Below, piece after piece: positions 9,305 to 17,324 of a DNA stretch of 64,000 bases. Source of the DNA: JAYOFM01 sp038117225 (GTDB lineage: Bacteria > Pseudomonadota > Alphaproteobacteria > Rhodospirillales > Casp-alpha2). The notes beneath the pieces were generated by a model. It worked only from the letters and a program-made list of their open reading frames with translations, searched no databases and had not been told where the DNA came from. A program made the position numbers and the translations under genes. The DNA is taken from the NCBI GenBank assembly GCA_038117225.1, contig JAYOFM010000003.1, positions 1-64,000 on the forward strand, read 5' to 3'. Numbering within the stretch: the first letter of the stretch is position 1; the number at the start of each line of letters is the position of its first letter.

Positions 9305-10528
9305 ATGCGGGACGAACCTTCCCTATTCACCGAGGCGCATAGCGGATGGCGACGACCGGAAGTCTTGTTGATCCTGCTCGCCGTCGCCATGCCGGTTTCG
9401 TTTTCCACCTGGCAGGCGTTACTGAACAATTTCGCCATTGAACAGGCCGGATTCGACGGCGTGCAGATCGGCTTTCTGCAGAGCCTGCGCGAGGTGCCTG
9501 GGTTCCTATCGTTCACCGTCGTGTTCGCGCTGCTGTTGATCAGGGAGCAGCGTTTGGCATTGCTGGCCATGGTCCTGCTCGGGCTGGGCACCATGCTGAC
9601 CGGTTTCTTCCCGAGCTTCCTCGGTCTGCTGGCGACCACCTTCGTCATGTCCATAGGCTTCCACTATTTCGAGTCGCTGCACCAGTCACTGGCCCTGCAA
9701 TGGTCGAGCAAGGCGCAGGCGCCGGTGATGCTGGGACGTATCGTCAGCGCGCGCTCGATCGCTGCCTTGGCGTCCTTCGCGCTGGTGTGGTTGGCGCTCG
9801 ACGTCGCCAAGCTCGATCTGAAATGGGTCTATTTCATGGGCGGCGCCGTCAGTGTCGTCATCGGCATCTATTGCTGGTTCGCCTTTCCGGTATTCAAGGC
9901 CAAGGCGGAGCAGTCGCGCAAAATCGTGCTCAGGCGCCGCTATTGGCTGTGGTATGCGCTGGTCTTCATGCAGGGTGCCCGGCGGCAGATCTTCGTCGTC
10001 TTCGCCGGTTTTTTGATGGTGCAGAAGTTCGGTTTCTCGGCCAGTCAGATGTCGCTGATGTTTCTCGCCAATATGACGGCGACGATCTATCTGGCGCCGA
10101 AAATTGGCCGCTTGATCGGTCGCTTCGGTGAACGTCGCGCATTGATCGTCGAATATGTCGGTCTGATCCTGGTGTTCACCGGCTATGCCTTCGTCTCGGC
10201 GCCGTGGGCCGGCGTGGCGCTGTACATCGCCGATCATGTGTTTTTCGCCATGGCCATCGCCGTTAAAACCTACTTTCAGAAAATCGCGGCGCCAGAGGAC
10301 ATCGCGTCGTCGTCCGGCGTGTCGTTCACCATCAGCCACATGGTCGCGGTGATCATCCCCGTCGCCTTCGGTTTCCTGTGGGTGGTGTCGTCGACCTATG
10401 TATTCCTCGCCGGCGCCGCCATGGCCGGCATTTCACTGGGCCTCGCCACCATGATTCCGCGCAACCCGACCCCGGACAACGTCGCGTTGGTGGGCCGCGG
10501 TTTCGCCCATCCGGCGCCGGCGGAATGA
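9305..10528 (+). CDS. Major facilitator superfamily transporter, substrate unknown
   Basis: The 407-residue product has about twelve hydrophobic segments in two halves with a basic central loop (KAKAEQSRKIVLRRRYWLWY near residue 200) and so fits an inner-membrane MFS carrier. The motif IGRLIGRFGERRALI near residue 275 resembles the MFS loop signature. ATG 9305 is 4 bases after the alaS stop, so it is likely co-transcribed with alaS; in-frame codons further upstream lie inside alaS and are not used. I cannot name a substrate. Confidence 0.85.
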   Translation: MRDEPSLFTEAHSGWRRPEVLLILLAVAMPVSFSTWQALLNNFAIEQAGFDGVQIGFLQSLREVPGFLSFTVVFALLLIREQRLALLAMVLLGLGTMLTGFFPSFLGLLATTFVMSIGFHYFESLHQSLALQWSSKAQAPVMLGRIVSARSIAALASFALVWLALDVAKLDLKWVYFMGGAVSVVIGIYCWFAFPVFKAKAEQSRKIVLRRRYWLWYALVFMQGARRQIFVVFAGFLMVQKFGFSASQMSLMFLANMTATIYLAPKIGRLIGRFGERRALIVEYVGLILVFTGYAFVSAPWAGVALYIADHVFFAMAIAVKTYFQKIAAPEDIASSSGVSFTISHMVAVIIPVAFGFLWVVSSTYVFLAGAAMAGISLGLATMIPRNPTPDNVALVGRGFAHPAPAE

Positions 10529-10550
10529 TCGCACAACCGGAGACCCTTTG

Positions 10551-11402
10551 ATGACCAAGCGTTTCACCGGCACGGAAAACTACGTCGCCACCGAAGATCT
10601 GCAGATCGCCGTCAACGCCGCCGTCGGTCTGCAACGGCCGTTGCTGGTCAAGGGCGAACCCGGCACCGGCAAGACGGTGCTGGCGGCGGAAATTGCCCGC
10701 GCCCTCGATGCGCCCCTGATCCAGTGGCATATCAAATCGACGACCAAGGCGCAGCAGGGGCTTTACGAATACGACGCGGTGGCGCGGCTGCGCGATTCGC
10801 AACTTGGCGATGCGCGCGTGCATGATATTTCCAACTACATCGTTCAGGGCAAGATGTGGGAAGCCTTTGCTTCCGATGTCCGCCCGGTGTTGCTGATCGA
10901 TGAAATCGACAAGGCGGATATCGAGTTCCCCAACGATCTGTTGTTGGAACTGGACCGCATGGAGTTTCACGTCTATGAGACCAAGGAGACCATCGTCGCG
11001 CGCCAGCGTCCGGTGGTCATCATTACCTCGAATAACGAAAAGGAACTACCGGACGCCTTCCTGCGCCGTTGTTTCTTTCACTATATCCGTTTCCCCGATA
11101 CCGAAACCATGCAGCGCATCATCGATGTGCATCACCCGGACGTACAAAAGCGCATGGTCGCCGAGGCCATGAACGTGTTCTACGAGTTGCGCGACGTGCC
11201 TGGCTTGAAGAAAAAGCCATCGACGTCCGAACTGCTCGATTGGATCAAGCTGCTGATGATCGAGGAGGTGCCCGTCGACGCGCTGCGGTCCGGCGACAAG
11301 AAGGACCTCATTCCGCCGCTCTACGGCGCCTTGCTGAAGAATGAGCAGGACGTGCATCTGCTCGAACGGCTGGCCTTCCTGCACCGTCGGGAAGAGCGCT
11401 AA
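10551..11402 (+). CDS. MoxR-family AAA+ ATPase
   Basis: MoxR ATPases act as chaperones, often for metal-centre insertion or complex maturation, with a VWA-domain partner. The 283-residue product has Walker A GEPGTGKT (residues 35-42), Walker B LLIDEIDKAD (D117, E118), sensor 1 ITSNNEKELPDAFLRRC and an arginine-rich second region. ATG 10551 is preferred over the adjacent TTG, and GGAGAC lies 6 bases upstream. The gene heads a set with a zinc-ribbon membrane protein and a VWA protein, the usual MoxR pairing. Confidence 0.93.
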   Translation: MTKRFTGTENYVATEDLQIAVNAAVGLQRPLLVKGEPGTGKTVLAAEIARALDAPLIQWHIKSTTKAQQGLYEYDAVARLRDSQLGDARVHDISNYIVQGKMWEAFASDVRPVLLIDEIDKADIEFPNDLLLELDRMEFHVYETKETIVARQRPVVIITSNNEKELPDAFLRRCFFHYIRFPDTETMQRIIDVHHPDVQKRMVAEAMNVFYELRDVPGLKKKPSTSELLDWIKLLMIEEVPVDALRSGDKKDLIPPLYGALLKNEQDVHLLERLAFLHRREER

Positions 11403-11434
11403 GCCTCGGTTGCGACGGGAAGGACATCGCCGCC

Positions 11435-11731
11435 ATGAAATGTCCCAACTGCCAACGCCCGTTTCCACCGTTCACCTCGTGGAAGATGAACCACCTCAAC
11501 CCACTGACCTGCAAGCAATGCGGCACGCGGGCCAAGCGTCTGGGGCGCCTGCAACCGCTGCTTATCGCCGTCTGCGGCATCATCATTTATGGTTTCGCCC
11601 TGGAATTCATGCCGCTATCGACCGCGGGAAAACTGTTTGTCCTCGGCGTCGTGCTGTTCGGCGCCATGTGGATCGACGAACGCACGTTGAAGCTGACGGC
11701 GGTTGATGATGGCCCGACGGAGTCGGACTGA
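11435..11731 (+). CDS. Small zinc-ribbon membrane protein in MoxR-VWA operon
   Basis: The 98-residue product begins with a CPNC knuckle and has a second CKQC knuckle about 24 residues later, which together could bind one zinc ion. Two hydrophobic helices follow (about 48-66 and 70-90), and the end is acidic. It lies between the MoxR ATPase gene and the VWA gene, and its TGA overlaps the ATG of the VWA gene by one base, so translation is coupled. A role as membrane tether or accessory factor for the pair is inferred from position only; I do not recognise a named family. Confidence 0.75.
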   Translation: MKCPNCQRPFPPFTSWKMNHLNPLTCKQCGTRAKRLGRLQPLLIAVCGIIIYGFALEFMPLSTAGKLFVLGVVLFGAMWIDERTLKLTAVDDGPTESD

Positions 11732-12906
11732 TGTTCATCGATTTTTTCCTTAAGCTGCGTGATGCCGAGGTGCCGGCGAGCCTGCGCGAGTATTTGACGC
11801 TGGTCGAGGCGGTCGATGCCGGCTACGCGCGCTTCGATGTGGATGAGTTTTACTATCTATCCCGTGCCGCCTTGGTGAAGGACGAACGCAACTTGGATAA
11901 GTTCGATCGGGTCTTCGGCGAGGTCTTCAACGGCATCATCAACGCCACCGAAGGGGCGGCCCATGAGATCCCCGAGGAATGGCTGCGCCGGATGGCGGAA
12001 AAGGTTCTGACCGATGAGGAGAAGGCGTTGATCGAAAGCCTTGGCGGCTGGGACAAGTTGATGGAGACGCTTAAACAGCGGCTCGCGGAACAAAAGGGCC
12101 GTCACCAGGGCGGCTCCAAATGGATCGGCACCGCCGGCACCTCGCCCTTTGGCGCTTATGGCTATAACCCGGAAGGGGTGCGCATCGGCCAGGACGAAAA
12201 CCGCAACAACAGCGCCGTCAAGGTCTGGGACAAGCGCGAGTTTAAGAACCTCGACGACACGGTCGAACTGGGGCCCCGCAACATCAAAGTGGCGTTGCGG
12301 CGGCTGCGGCGCTTCGCCCGCGAAGGGGCGGCGACAGAGCTCGATCTCGATAGCACCATCAAGGGGACGGCGAAGAAGGGATATCTGGACATCGCCATGC
12401 GGCCGGAACGCCACAACGCCATCAAGGTGCTGTTGTTCTTCGATGTGGGCGGATCGATGAACCCGCATGTGCGCATGCTGGAAGAACTGTTTTCGGCGGC
12501 CCGCGCCGAGTTCAAGCACCTGGAATATTTCTATTTTCACAATTGCGTCTACGAACGGCTGTGGCGGGACAACCGTCGACGGCATTCGGCGACCATAGAT
12601 ACCTGGCAGGTGCTGCATACCTATCCGGCCGACTATAAGGTCATCTTCGTCGGCGACGCGTCCATGAGCCCGTACGAACTGATTTATCCCGGCGGCAGTG
12701 TCGAACACTGGAATGACGAGCCCGGCGGCCTGTGGCTGCAACGCATGGCCAGTGTCTACCCCAAGGCGGTGTGGCTCAATCCGGTGCGCGAGGCATGGTG
12801 GGGCAATACCCAGTCCGTTCAGATGATTTCAGAGATCATCGACGGACGTATGTTCCCGATGACCCTTGACGGACTGGACGGGGCGATGCGAGCGCTTAGT
12901 CGTTGA
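11731..12906 (+). CDS. VWA-domain protein, CoxE-like
   Basis: This 391-residue protein belongs to the CoxE-like VWA proteins that work with MoxR ATPases. The N-terminal two thirds is helical and charged; the VWA fold begins near residue 230 with IKVLLFFDVGGSMN. The metal-ion site here is D238-x-G-x-S rather than the usual DxSxS, so one Ser ligand is replaced by Gly. A later KVIFVGDAS fits the fourth strand. It is translationally coupled to the zinc-ribbon gene. The target of the chaperone pair is not shown by the sequence. Confidence 0.88.
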   Translation: MFIDFFLKLRDAEVPASLREYLTLVEAVDAGYARFDVDEFYYLSRAALVKDERNLDKFDRVFGEVFNGIINATEGAAHEIPEEWLRRMAEKVLTDEEKALIESLGGWDKLMETLKQRLAEQKGRHQGGSKWIGTAGTSPFGAYGYNPEGVRIGQDENRNNSAVKVWDKREFKNLDDTVELGPRNIKVALRRLRRFAREGAATELDLDSTIKGTAKKGYLDIAMRPERHNAIKVLLFFDVGGSMNPHVRMLEELFSAARAEFKHLEYFYFHNCVYERLWRDNRRRHSATIDTWQVLHTYPADYKVIFVGDASMSPYELIYPGGSVEHWNDEPGGLWLQRMASVYPKAVWLNPVREAWWGNTQSVQMISEIIDGRMFPMTLDGLDGAMRALSR

Positions 12907-12915
12907 TCGCGAAAC

Positions 12916-13464
12916 TTATTTGACGTCGGCCATGACCCGCATCTGGACGATTTTGTCCGGGTCTTTCACCAAGCCATTGGCGGCCTTGTCGCCGCGCTTC
13001 AACTGGCCGACGAATTTCATGCCTTCGATGACGCGGCCCCACACCGTGTACTGGTTATCGAGCCATGACGAACGGGCAAGAACGATGAAGAACTGGCTGT
13101 CGGCGCTGTCCGGATGGCCGGACCGGGCCATCGAGACTGTGCCGCGTACGTGCGGTTCGCTGGAAAATTCCGCCGGAAGATTTTGTCCCGAGCCGCCGGT
13201 GCCATTGCCGTCCGGATCGCCGCCCTGGGCCATGAATCCGCCGATGACCCGATGGAATACCAGGCCGTCGTAGAAACCCTGGCGCACCAGTTCCTTGATT
13301 CGTGCCACGTGCTTGGGCGCCAAATCGGGGCGCATGGCGATAACGACACGACCTTTTTCAAGATCCATATATAGCGTGTTTTCCGGGTCGAGATTGGCGG
13401 TCATGGCGGTGTTGCCGATCAAAGTGAGCGAGAGGGCGATAAAAGCGGAAACGATCCAGCGCAT
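12916..13464 (-). CDS. Periplasmic peptidyl-prolyl isomerase, cyclophilin type
   Basis: Cyclophilins speed cis-trans isomerisation at proline. The 182-residue product has an N-terminal signal peptide (about 1-22, ending ANTAM-like) followed by a cyclophilin fold: LVFHRVIGGFMAQGGDPDGNGTGG holds the catalytic Arg and the conserved FMxQGGD motif, with SADSQFFI and WDNQYTVWGRV-like segments further on. The signal peptide places it in the periplasm. It is convergent with the VWA gene, 9 bases from its stop, and appears to be a single-gene unit. Confidence 0.93.
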   Translation of the reverse strand: MRWIVSAFIALSLTLIGNTAMTANLDPENTLYMDLEKGRVVIAMRPDLAPKHVARIKELVRQGFYDGLVFHRVIGGFMAQGGDPDGNGTGGSGQNLPAEFSSEPHVRGTVSMARSGHPDSADSQFFIVLARSSWLDNQYTVWGRVIEGMKFVGQLKRGDKAANGLVKDPDKIVQMRVMADVK

Positions 13465-13586
13465 CTTCGGTCGGGGCTCCTTGCGTTAATGAATGGTCGG
13501 GGCGGCGCGAGTTTGGTGGCCGACCATACCAGACGCGCCGACTGTCGCAACAGGGGAGTTATGGCCGTAAATGGAAGTCGGACGAA

Positions 13587-14120
13587 TCAGTCGAACAGGG
13601 CGTCGATATCGTCCTGGCTTAGACCCTTGCCTTCCAGTTGCGGACCTTCGAGGAGCTTTTCGTCCTCGGTCTTGACCTTGTCGACCATGACCTCGACGGA
13701 GTCGAGTTCCGCCTTGCCCCAGATATCGATCAGGTTGCCGACACGAGTTTCCACATAGGTCAGAGACTTGGCCACCTTGTTAATGCGCTGCCCCGTGATG
13801 TCCTGGAACGAACAGGCTTCAAAGACCTCGGCCTGGTTCGATTCCATTCCGTCCAGCAAGGCGCCAACTTTCTTACTCTTGGCCATGCCGCGCAGCTGAT
13901 CGATGGCCTTCCCGTTCTTCTCCATCATTTCCATGATGGTGTTTGTCGCCTTTTCCGTCGCCGCGACGATGGCGTCCAGTTGTTCAGCCATGCTGTCGAA
14001 CTGATGTTCCTCGTCGACCGGACGATTGATGGCCGCGATTTCCTGCCGTACCCGCTGCATGTATTGGAACAGGCCTAGCAGTTCCTTTTTCAGGGCCGCG
14101 ACTTCCGATTGACTACTCAT
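13587..14120 (-). CDS. cheZ: CheZ-like chemotaxis phosphatase
   Basis: CheZ removes phosphate from CheY-P and so ends the motor-switch signal. The 177-residue product is mainly helical and has the active-site segment CSFQDITGQRI, with Asp 107 and Gln 111 at the places of the catalytic Asp and Gln of enteric CheZ (FQDLTGQ). The C-terminal end LSQDDIDALFD resembles the CheY-binding tail. The start is set at ATG 14120 because a GGTGG stretch precedes it; an in-frame start 120 bases upstream gives a Cys/Arg-rich leader unlike the family. No other che genes are in the window. Confidence 0.85.
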   Translation of the reverse strand: MSSQSEVAALKKELLGLFQYMQRVRQEIAAINRPVDEEHQFDSMAEQLDAIVAATEKATNTIMEMMEKNGKAIDQLRGMAKSKKVGALLDGMESNQAEVFEACSFQDITGQRINKVAKSLTYVETRVGNLIDIWGKAELDSVEVMVDKVKTEDEKLLEGPQLEGKGLSQDDIDALFD

Positions 14121-14252
14121 GATACCACCGTTGCGATCTATATTTGGGGCCACTGGCTCGCAATGACCATCGATTAGGCATGATACGGTCGCATACAAAC
14201 GTACTGAATTCGTTAAGACAATACGGGTTTTCCGGTACAAGTCGACCGTGGA

Positions 14253-15278
14253 TCAAACCGGCTTGAAAGCCGCAAGCAGGCGTTCCGCCGCCGCCGCGGG
14301 CGGCAGACGGCCTGCTTCGACCTCGGTTTCCAGTTGGTTCGCCAACATGGCGACATCAGGGTCGTCGCGCAGCCGGGTCACCAGGGTTTCCGAAATATCC
14401 TCCCACATGGCCTTCGTGCGGCGCTGGGCGCGTCGGTGTTCCCGTTCACCGGTACTATCCAAGGTCTCGCGAAAGTCGCTCACCGCATGCCAGATATCAC
14501 CGAAGCCATCGCCGGCGAAGGCGGAACAGGTCAGTACCCGAGGTGTCCAGCCGTCGCGGCCCGGCCGCAGCATGTGCAGGGCGGCCGAATAATCACGCTG
14601 GGCTCGCGCCGCCGCCGGCGCTAGATCACCGTCGGCCTTGGTGACGACAACCAGATCCGCCAGTTCGACGATGCCCTTCTTAATGCCCTGCAATTCGTCT
14701 CCGCCACCGGGGGCAACGAGCAGCATGAACAGATCGGCAAGATCGGCGACGGCGAACTCGGATTGCCCGGTGCCGACGGTTTCGATCAGCACCACGCCAA
14801 ATCCGGCGGCTTCCACCGCCAGCATGACCTCGCCGGTGCGCCGCGCCACGCCGCCCAGCGTGCCGCCAGAGGGGGAGGGGCGGATGAATGCATCGGGATG
14901 CCGGGCCAGGCCTTCCATGCGTGTCTTGTCGCCGAGAATGGAGCCGCCCGTGCGTGGGCTCGACGGATCGACCGCCAGCACCGCGACCCGGCAGCCGCGG
15001 TCGAGAAGGTCGAGCCCGAAGGCCTCGATGAATGTGGACTTGCCAACTCCGGGGACTCCGGTGATGCCGATGCGGATGGCGCCGCCGGTTGCCGGAATAA
15101 GTTCCTCCAGCAAGGCGATGGCCTTGCCCCGGTCATCGGCGCGGGTGGATTCAATCAGCGTGATGGCGCGTGCCAGCGCGCGGCGTTCGCCAGCGATGAT
15201 CCCGGCGGCCATCGATGCAAGGTTATCGGATACGCCCCCCGATTGAACCGGGGCGCGGGGCGTGCGATCCCGGGCCAT
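14253..15278 (-). CDS. meaB: Methylmalonyl-CoA mutase-associated GTPase MeaB
   Basis: MeaB is a P-loop GTPase that protects and loads the B12-dependent methylmalonyl-CoA mutase. The 341-residue product has the Walker A GVPGVGKST after IRIGITG, the LAVDPSSPRTGGSILGDKTRM segment typical of the MeaB/ArgK family, and the VETVGTGQSE switch. The start at 15278 is chosen because it lies just after the stop of the upstream gene (15286). The mutase genes are not in the window, but prpE at 51348 supplies propionyl-CoA for the same route. Confidence 0.95.
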   Translation of the reverse strand: MARDRTPRAPVQSGGVSDNLASMAAGIIAGERRALARAITLIESTRADDRGKAIALLEELIPATGGAIRIGITGVPGVGKSTFIEAFGLDLLDRGCRVAVLAVDPSSPRTGGSILGDKTRMEGLARHPDAFIRPSPSGGTLGGVARRTGEVMLAVEAAGFGVVLIETVGTGQSEFAVADLADLFMLLVAPGGGDELQGIKKGIVELADLVVVTKADGDLAPAAARAQRDYSAALHMLRPGRDGWTPRVLTCSAFAGDGFGDIWHAVSDFRETLDSTGEREHRRAQRRTKAMWEDISETLVTRLRDDPDVAMLANQLETEVEAGRLPPAAAAERLLAAFKPV

Positions 15279-15285
15279 GGCAGGG

Positions 15286-15732
15286 TCAGCTCTTCTTCTT
15301 TTTCCGCTTGGTGTGGGCATCGCCGAACGCGGTCATGGCCATGACTGTCAATCTTTCGCGCTGCTCTTCCGGTAGATCATCGAGCAGTTTCGACTGCTTG
15401 CGATGCACCGCCATGGCTTCGTCCAACAACTTCTGGCGTTCGGCGCTGACCTGGCCGCCAGGACCGGCGCGCCCCGACGTCGGAGGTGGCACTCGGGCCT
15501 CGCGGCGGGCTTCATCCACCGCATGCTGGATAAGGGATTCCGGTAGGCCATCGAGCATGTCGTCATCGGGCGGCCTCGGCGGTCGCGGCTTCGATTTCTT
15601 TTCCTTGGCTGATTTGGCCGGCAATGGCGCGGCCGACGTACCGTCCGGGTCCTGCATGGCGTCGAGTTTTTGCCGCGCGCTTTTGTCCATGACGACGGAC
15701 AACAGGGCACGAGAGAAGAATTTTTTAATCAT
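15286..15732 (-). CDS. Unknown small basic protein upstream of meaB
   Basis: The 148-residue product starts MIKKFFSRALLSVVMDKSARQ, has a Lys/Pro-rich low-complexity centre and ends in a run of lysines after AFGDAHTKRKK. The part from about residue 55 to 140 is predicted helical (GLPESLIQHAVDEARREAR and VSAERQKLLDEAMAVHRKQ). No known domain is recognised. It lies 8 bases before the meaB start, so the two are likely co-transcribed, and it is divergent from pyk. A function in the mutase pathway is only a guess from position. Confidence 0.65.
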   Translation of the reverse strand: MIKKFFSRALLSVVMDKSARQKLDAMQDPDGTSAAPLPAKSAKEKKSKPRPPRPPDDDMLDGLPESLIQHAVDEARREARVPPPTSGRAGPGGQVSAERQKLLDEAMAVHRKQSKLLDDLPEEQRERLTVMAMTAFGDAHTKRKKKKS

Positions 15733-15883
15733 GGCACTACGGTTCCCGGACCTGTCAATTGCCGATTCGCCGCCAGTTTATCCGCGCCGGCGGTTCTGGG
15801 CCAGGGGGAAGCCGAATGGCGCCATAAATGTTTCAATGACGGGCGTCTTGGCAACGGCGCCAGCGAGTGCGAAAGTCGCGCCC

Positions 15884-17299
15884 ATGAGACGCAATAGACA
15901 CGGTAAAATCGTCGCCACCATCGGTCCGGCGACATCGACTCCGGAAATCCTCGGCAAGTTGTTCGAGGCCGGCGCCGATGTGTTTCGCCTCAATCTCAGC
16001 CATGGCAGCTACGACGACCATCGCGCCCGTTACAACGCGGTCCGCGGACTTGAGGAACGCTATGGGCGTCCGGTCGGCATACTGCTCGACCTCCAGGGGC
16101 CCAAGCTGCGCGTCGGCGACTTCCAGCATGGCGTGGCGATGCTTGAGCATGGTCAGCCGTTTCGTCTCGACCTCGACGGTGAATTGGGTACGGCGCAGCG
16201 CGCCCTGTTGCCGCATCCGGAAATTTTTCGCGCCCTCGAACCCGGCACCGAGCTGTTGCTGGACGACGGCCGGATCCGCCTGCACGTGGAAAAATGCGGC
16301 AATGATTTCGCCGAGACCACGGTGGTGGTCGGCGGTGAATTATCCAATCATAAAGGGGTCAATGTCCCGTCGAAAATTCTCGACGTTTCGCCGATTACGC
16401 CGAAGGACGAGGAAGACCTGCGCTTCGGCCTTGAAATGGGCGTCGATTTCATCGGTCTGAGCTTTGTGCAGCGGCCCGAGGACATCGCCGATGCTCGCAA
16501 GCGCATCGCCGGGCGGGCGGCGGTGATGTCGAAACTGGAAAAGCCGCTGGCGCTCGAGCATCTGGACGACATCGTCAATTTATCGGACGCGGTCATGGTG
16601 GCGCGAGGCGATCTGGGTGTCGAAGTGCCGCCGGAAGACGTGCCGCCGTTGCAGAAACGCATCATCTCCGCCTGCCGCGAGGCCGGCAAACCGGTGGTGG
16701 TGGCGACGCAGATGCTGGAATCGATGATCCACGCGCCGACTCCGACGCGGGCGGAAGCCTCCGACGTGGCGACCGCGATCTACGATGGCGCCGATGCGGT
16801 CATGCTGTCGGCGGAAACGGCGGTTGGCGAATTTCCCGTCGAGGCGGTGGCCATGATGGACCGGATCGTCCGTCGCACCGAGCAGGACCCGCTGTACCGG
16901 CGTCTGCGCGAGGCCGAGCGTCGCCCGCCCGAGGCGACGGCGGCCGACGCCATCACGGCGGCGGCGCGTCAGGTTGCCGATACCATTTCGGCGGCCGTCG
17001 TCGTGACCTATTCGTCGACCGGATCGACGACGCTTCGCGCGGCTCGCGAACGGCCGATCGTGCCGATCCTCGGCCTGACACCGCGTGGCGACACGGCGCG
17101 CCGGCTGGCCGTCGTCTGGGGCGTGCATTCTGTGCAGACCGAGGATATCCACGCTTTCCGCGAAATGGTCACCAAGGCGGTCAACACGGCCAAGCACGAA
17201 GGCCTTGCGGAGACCGGTGATCCGCTGGTGATTACCGCCGGTGTTCCCTTCGGCACGCCTGGCGCAACCAATATTCTGCGTATCGCCTGGGTGGAATAA
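15884..17299 (+). CDS. pyk: Pyruvate kinase
   Basis: Pyruvate kinase makes pyruvate and ATP from phosphoenolpyruvate. The 471-residue product shows the N-terminal KIVATIGPATS, the FRLNLSHG loop, the LLDLQGPKLR segment, the catalytic MVARGDLGVEVP and the DGADAVMLSAETAVGEFP region, followed by a C-terminal allosteric-type domain. ATG 15884 gives the usual start MRRNRHGKIVAT; an in-frame ATG at 15836 is possible but adds a non-conserved leader. The gene is divergent from the meaB operon, with its promoter presumably in 15733-15883. Confidence 0.97.
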   Translation: MRRNRHGKIVATIGPATSTPEILGKLFEAGADVFRLNLSHGSYDDHRARYNAVRGLEERYGRPVGILLDLQGPKLRVGDFQHGVAMLEHGQPFRLDLDGELGTAQRALLPHPEIFRALEPGTELLLDDGRIRLHVEKCGNDFAETTVVVGGELSNHKGVNVPSKILDVSPITPKDEEDLRFGLEMGVDFIGLSFVQRPEDIADARKRIAGRAAVMSKLEKPLALEHLDDIVNLSDAVMVARGDLGVEVPPEDVPPLQKRIISACREAGKPVVVATQMLESMIHAPTPTRAEASDVATAIYDGADAVMLSAETAVGEFPVEAVAMMDRIVRRTEQDPLYRRLREAERRPPEATAADAITAAARQVADTISAAVVVTYSSTGSTTLRAARERPIVPILGLTPRGDTARRLAVVWGVHSVQTEDIHAFREMVTKAVNTAKHEGLAETGDPLVITAGVPFGTPGATNILRIAWVE

Positions 17300-17324
17300 C
17301 TTTCGCGTTTCCGCCGGGCGCCAA

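Noticed and set aside
15215..15883. In-frame extension upstream of pyruvate kinase
   Set aside because: The first 223 codons overlap the minus-strand meaB and its upstream gene and are unlike pyruvate kinase; the family start is at 15884.
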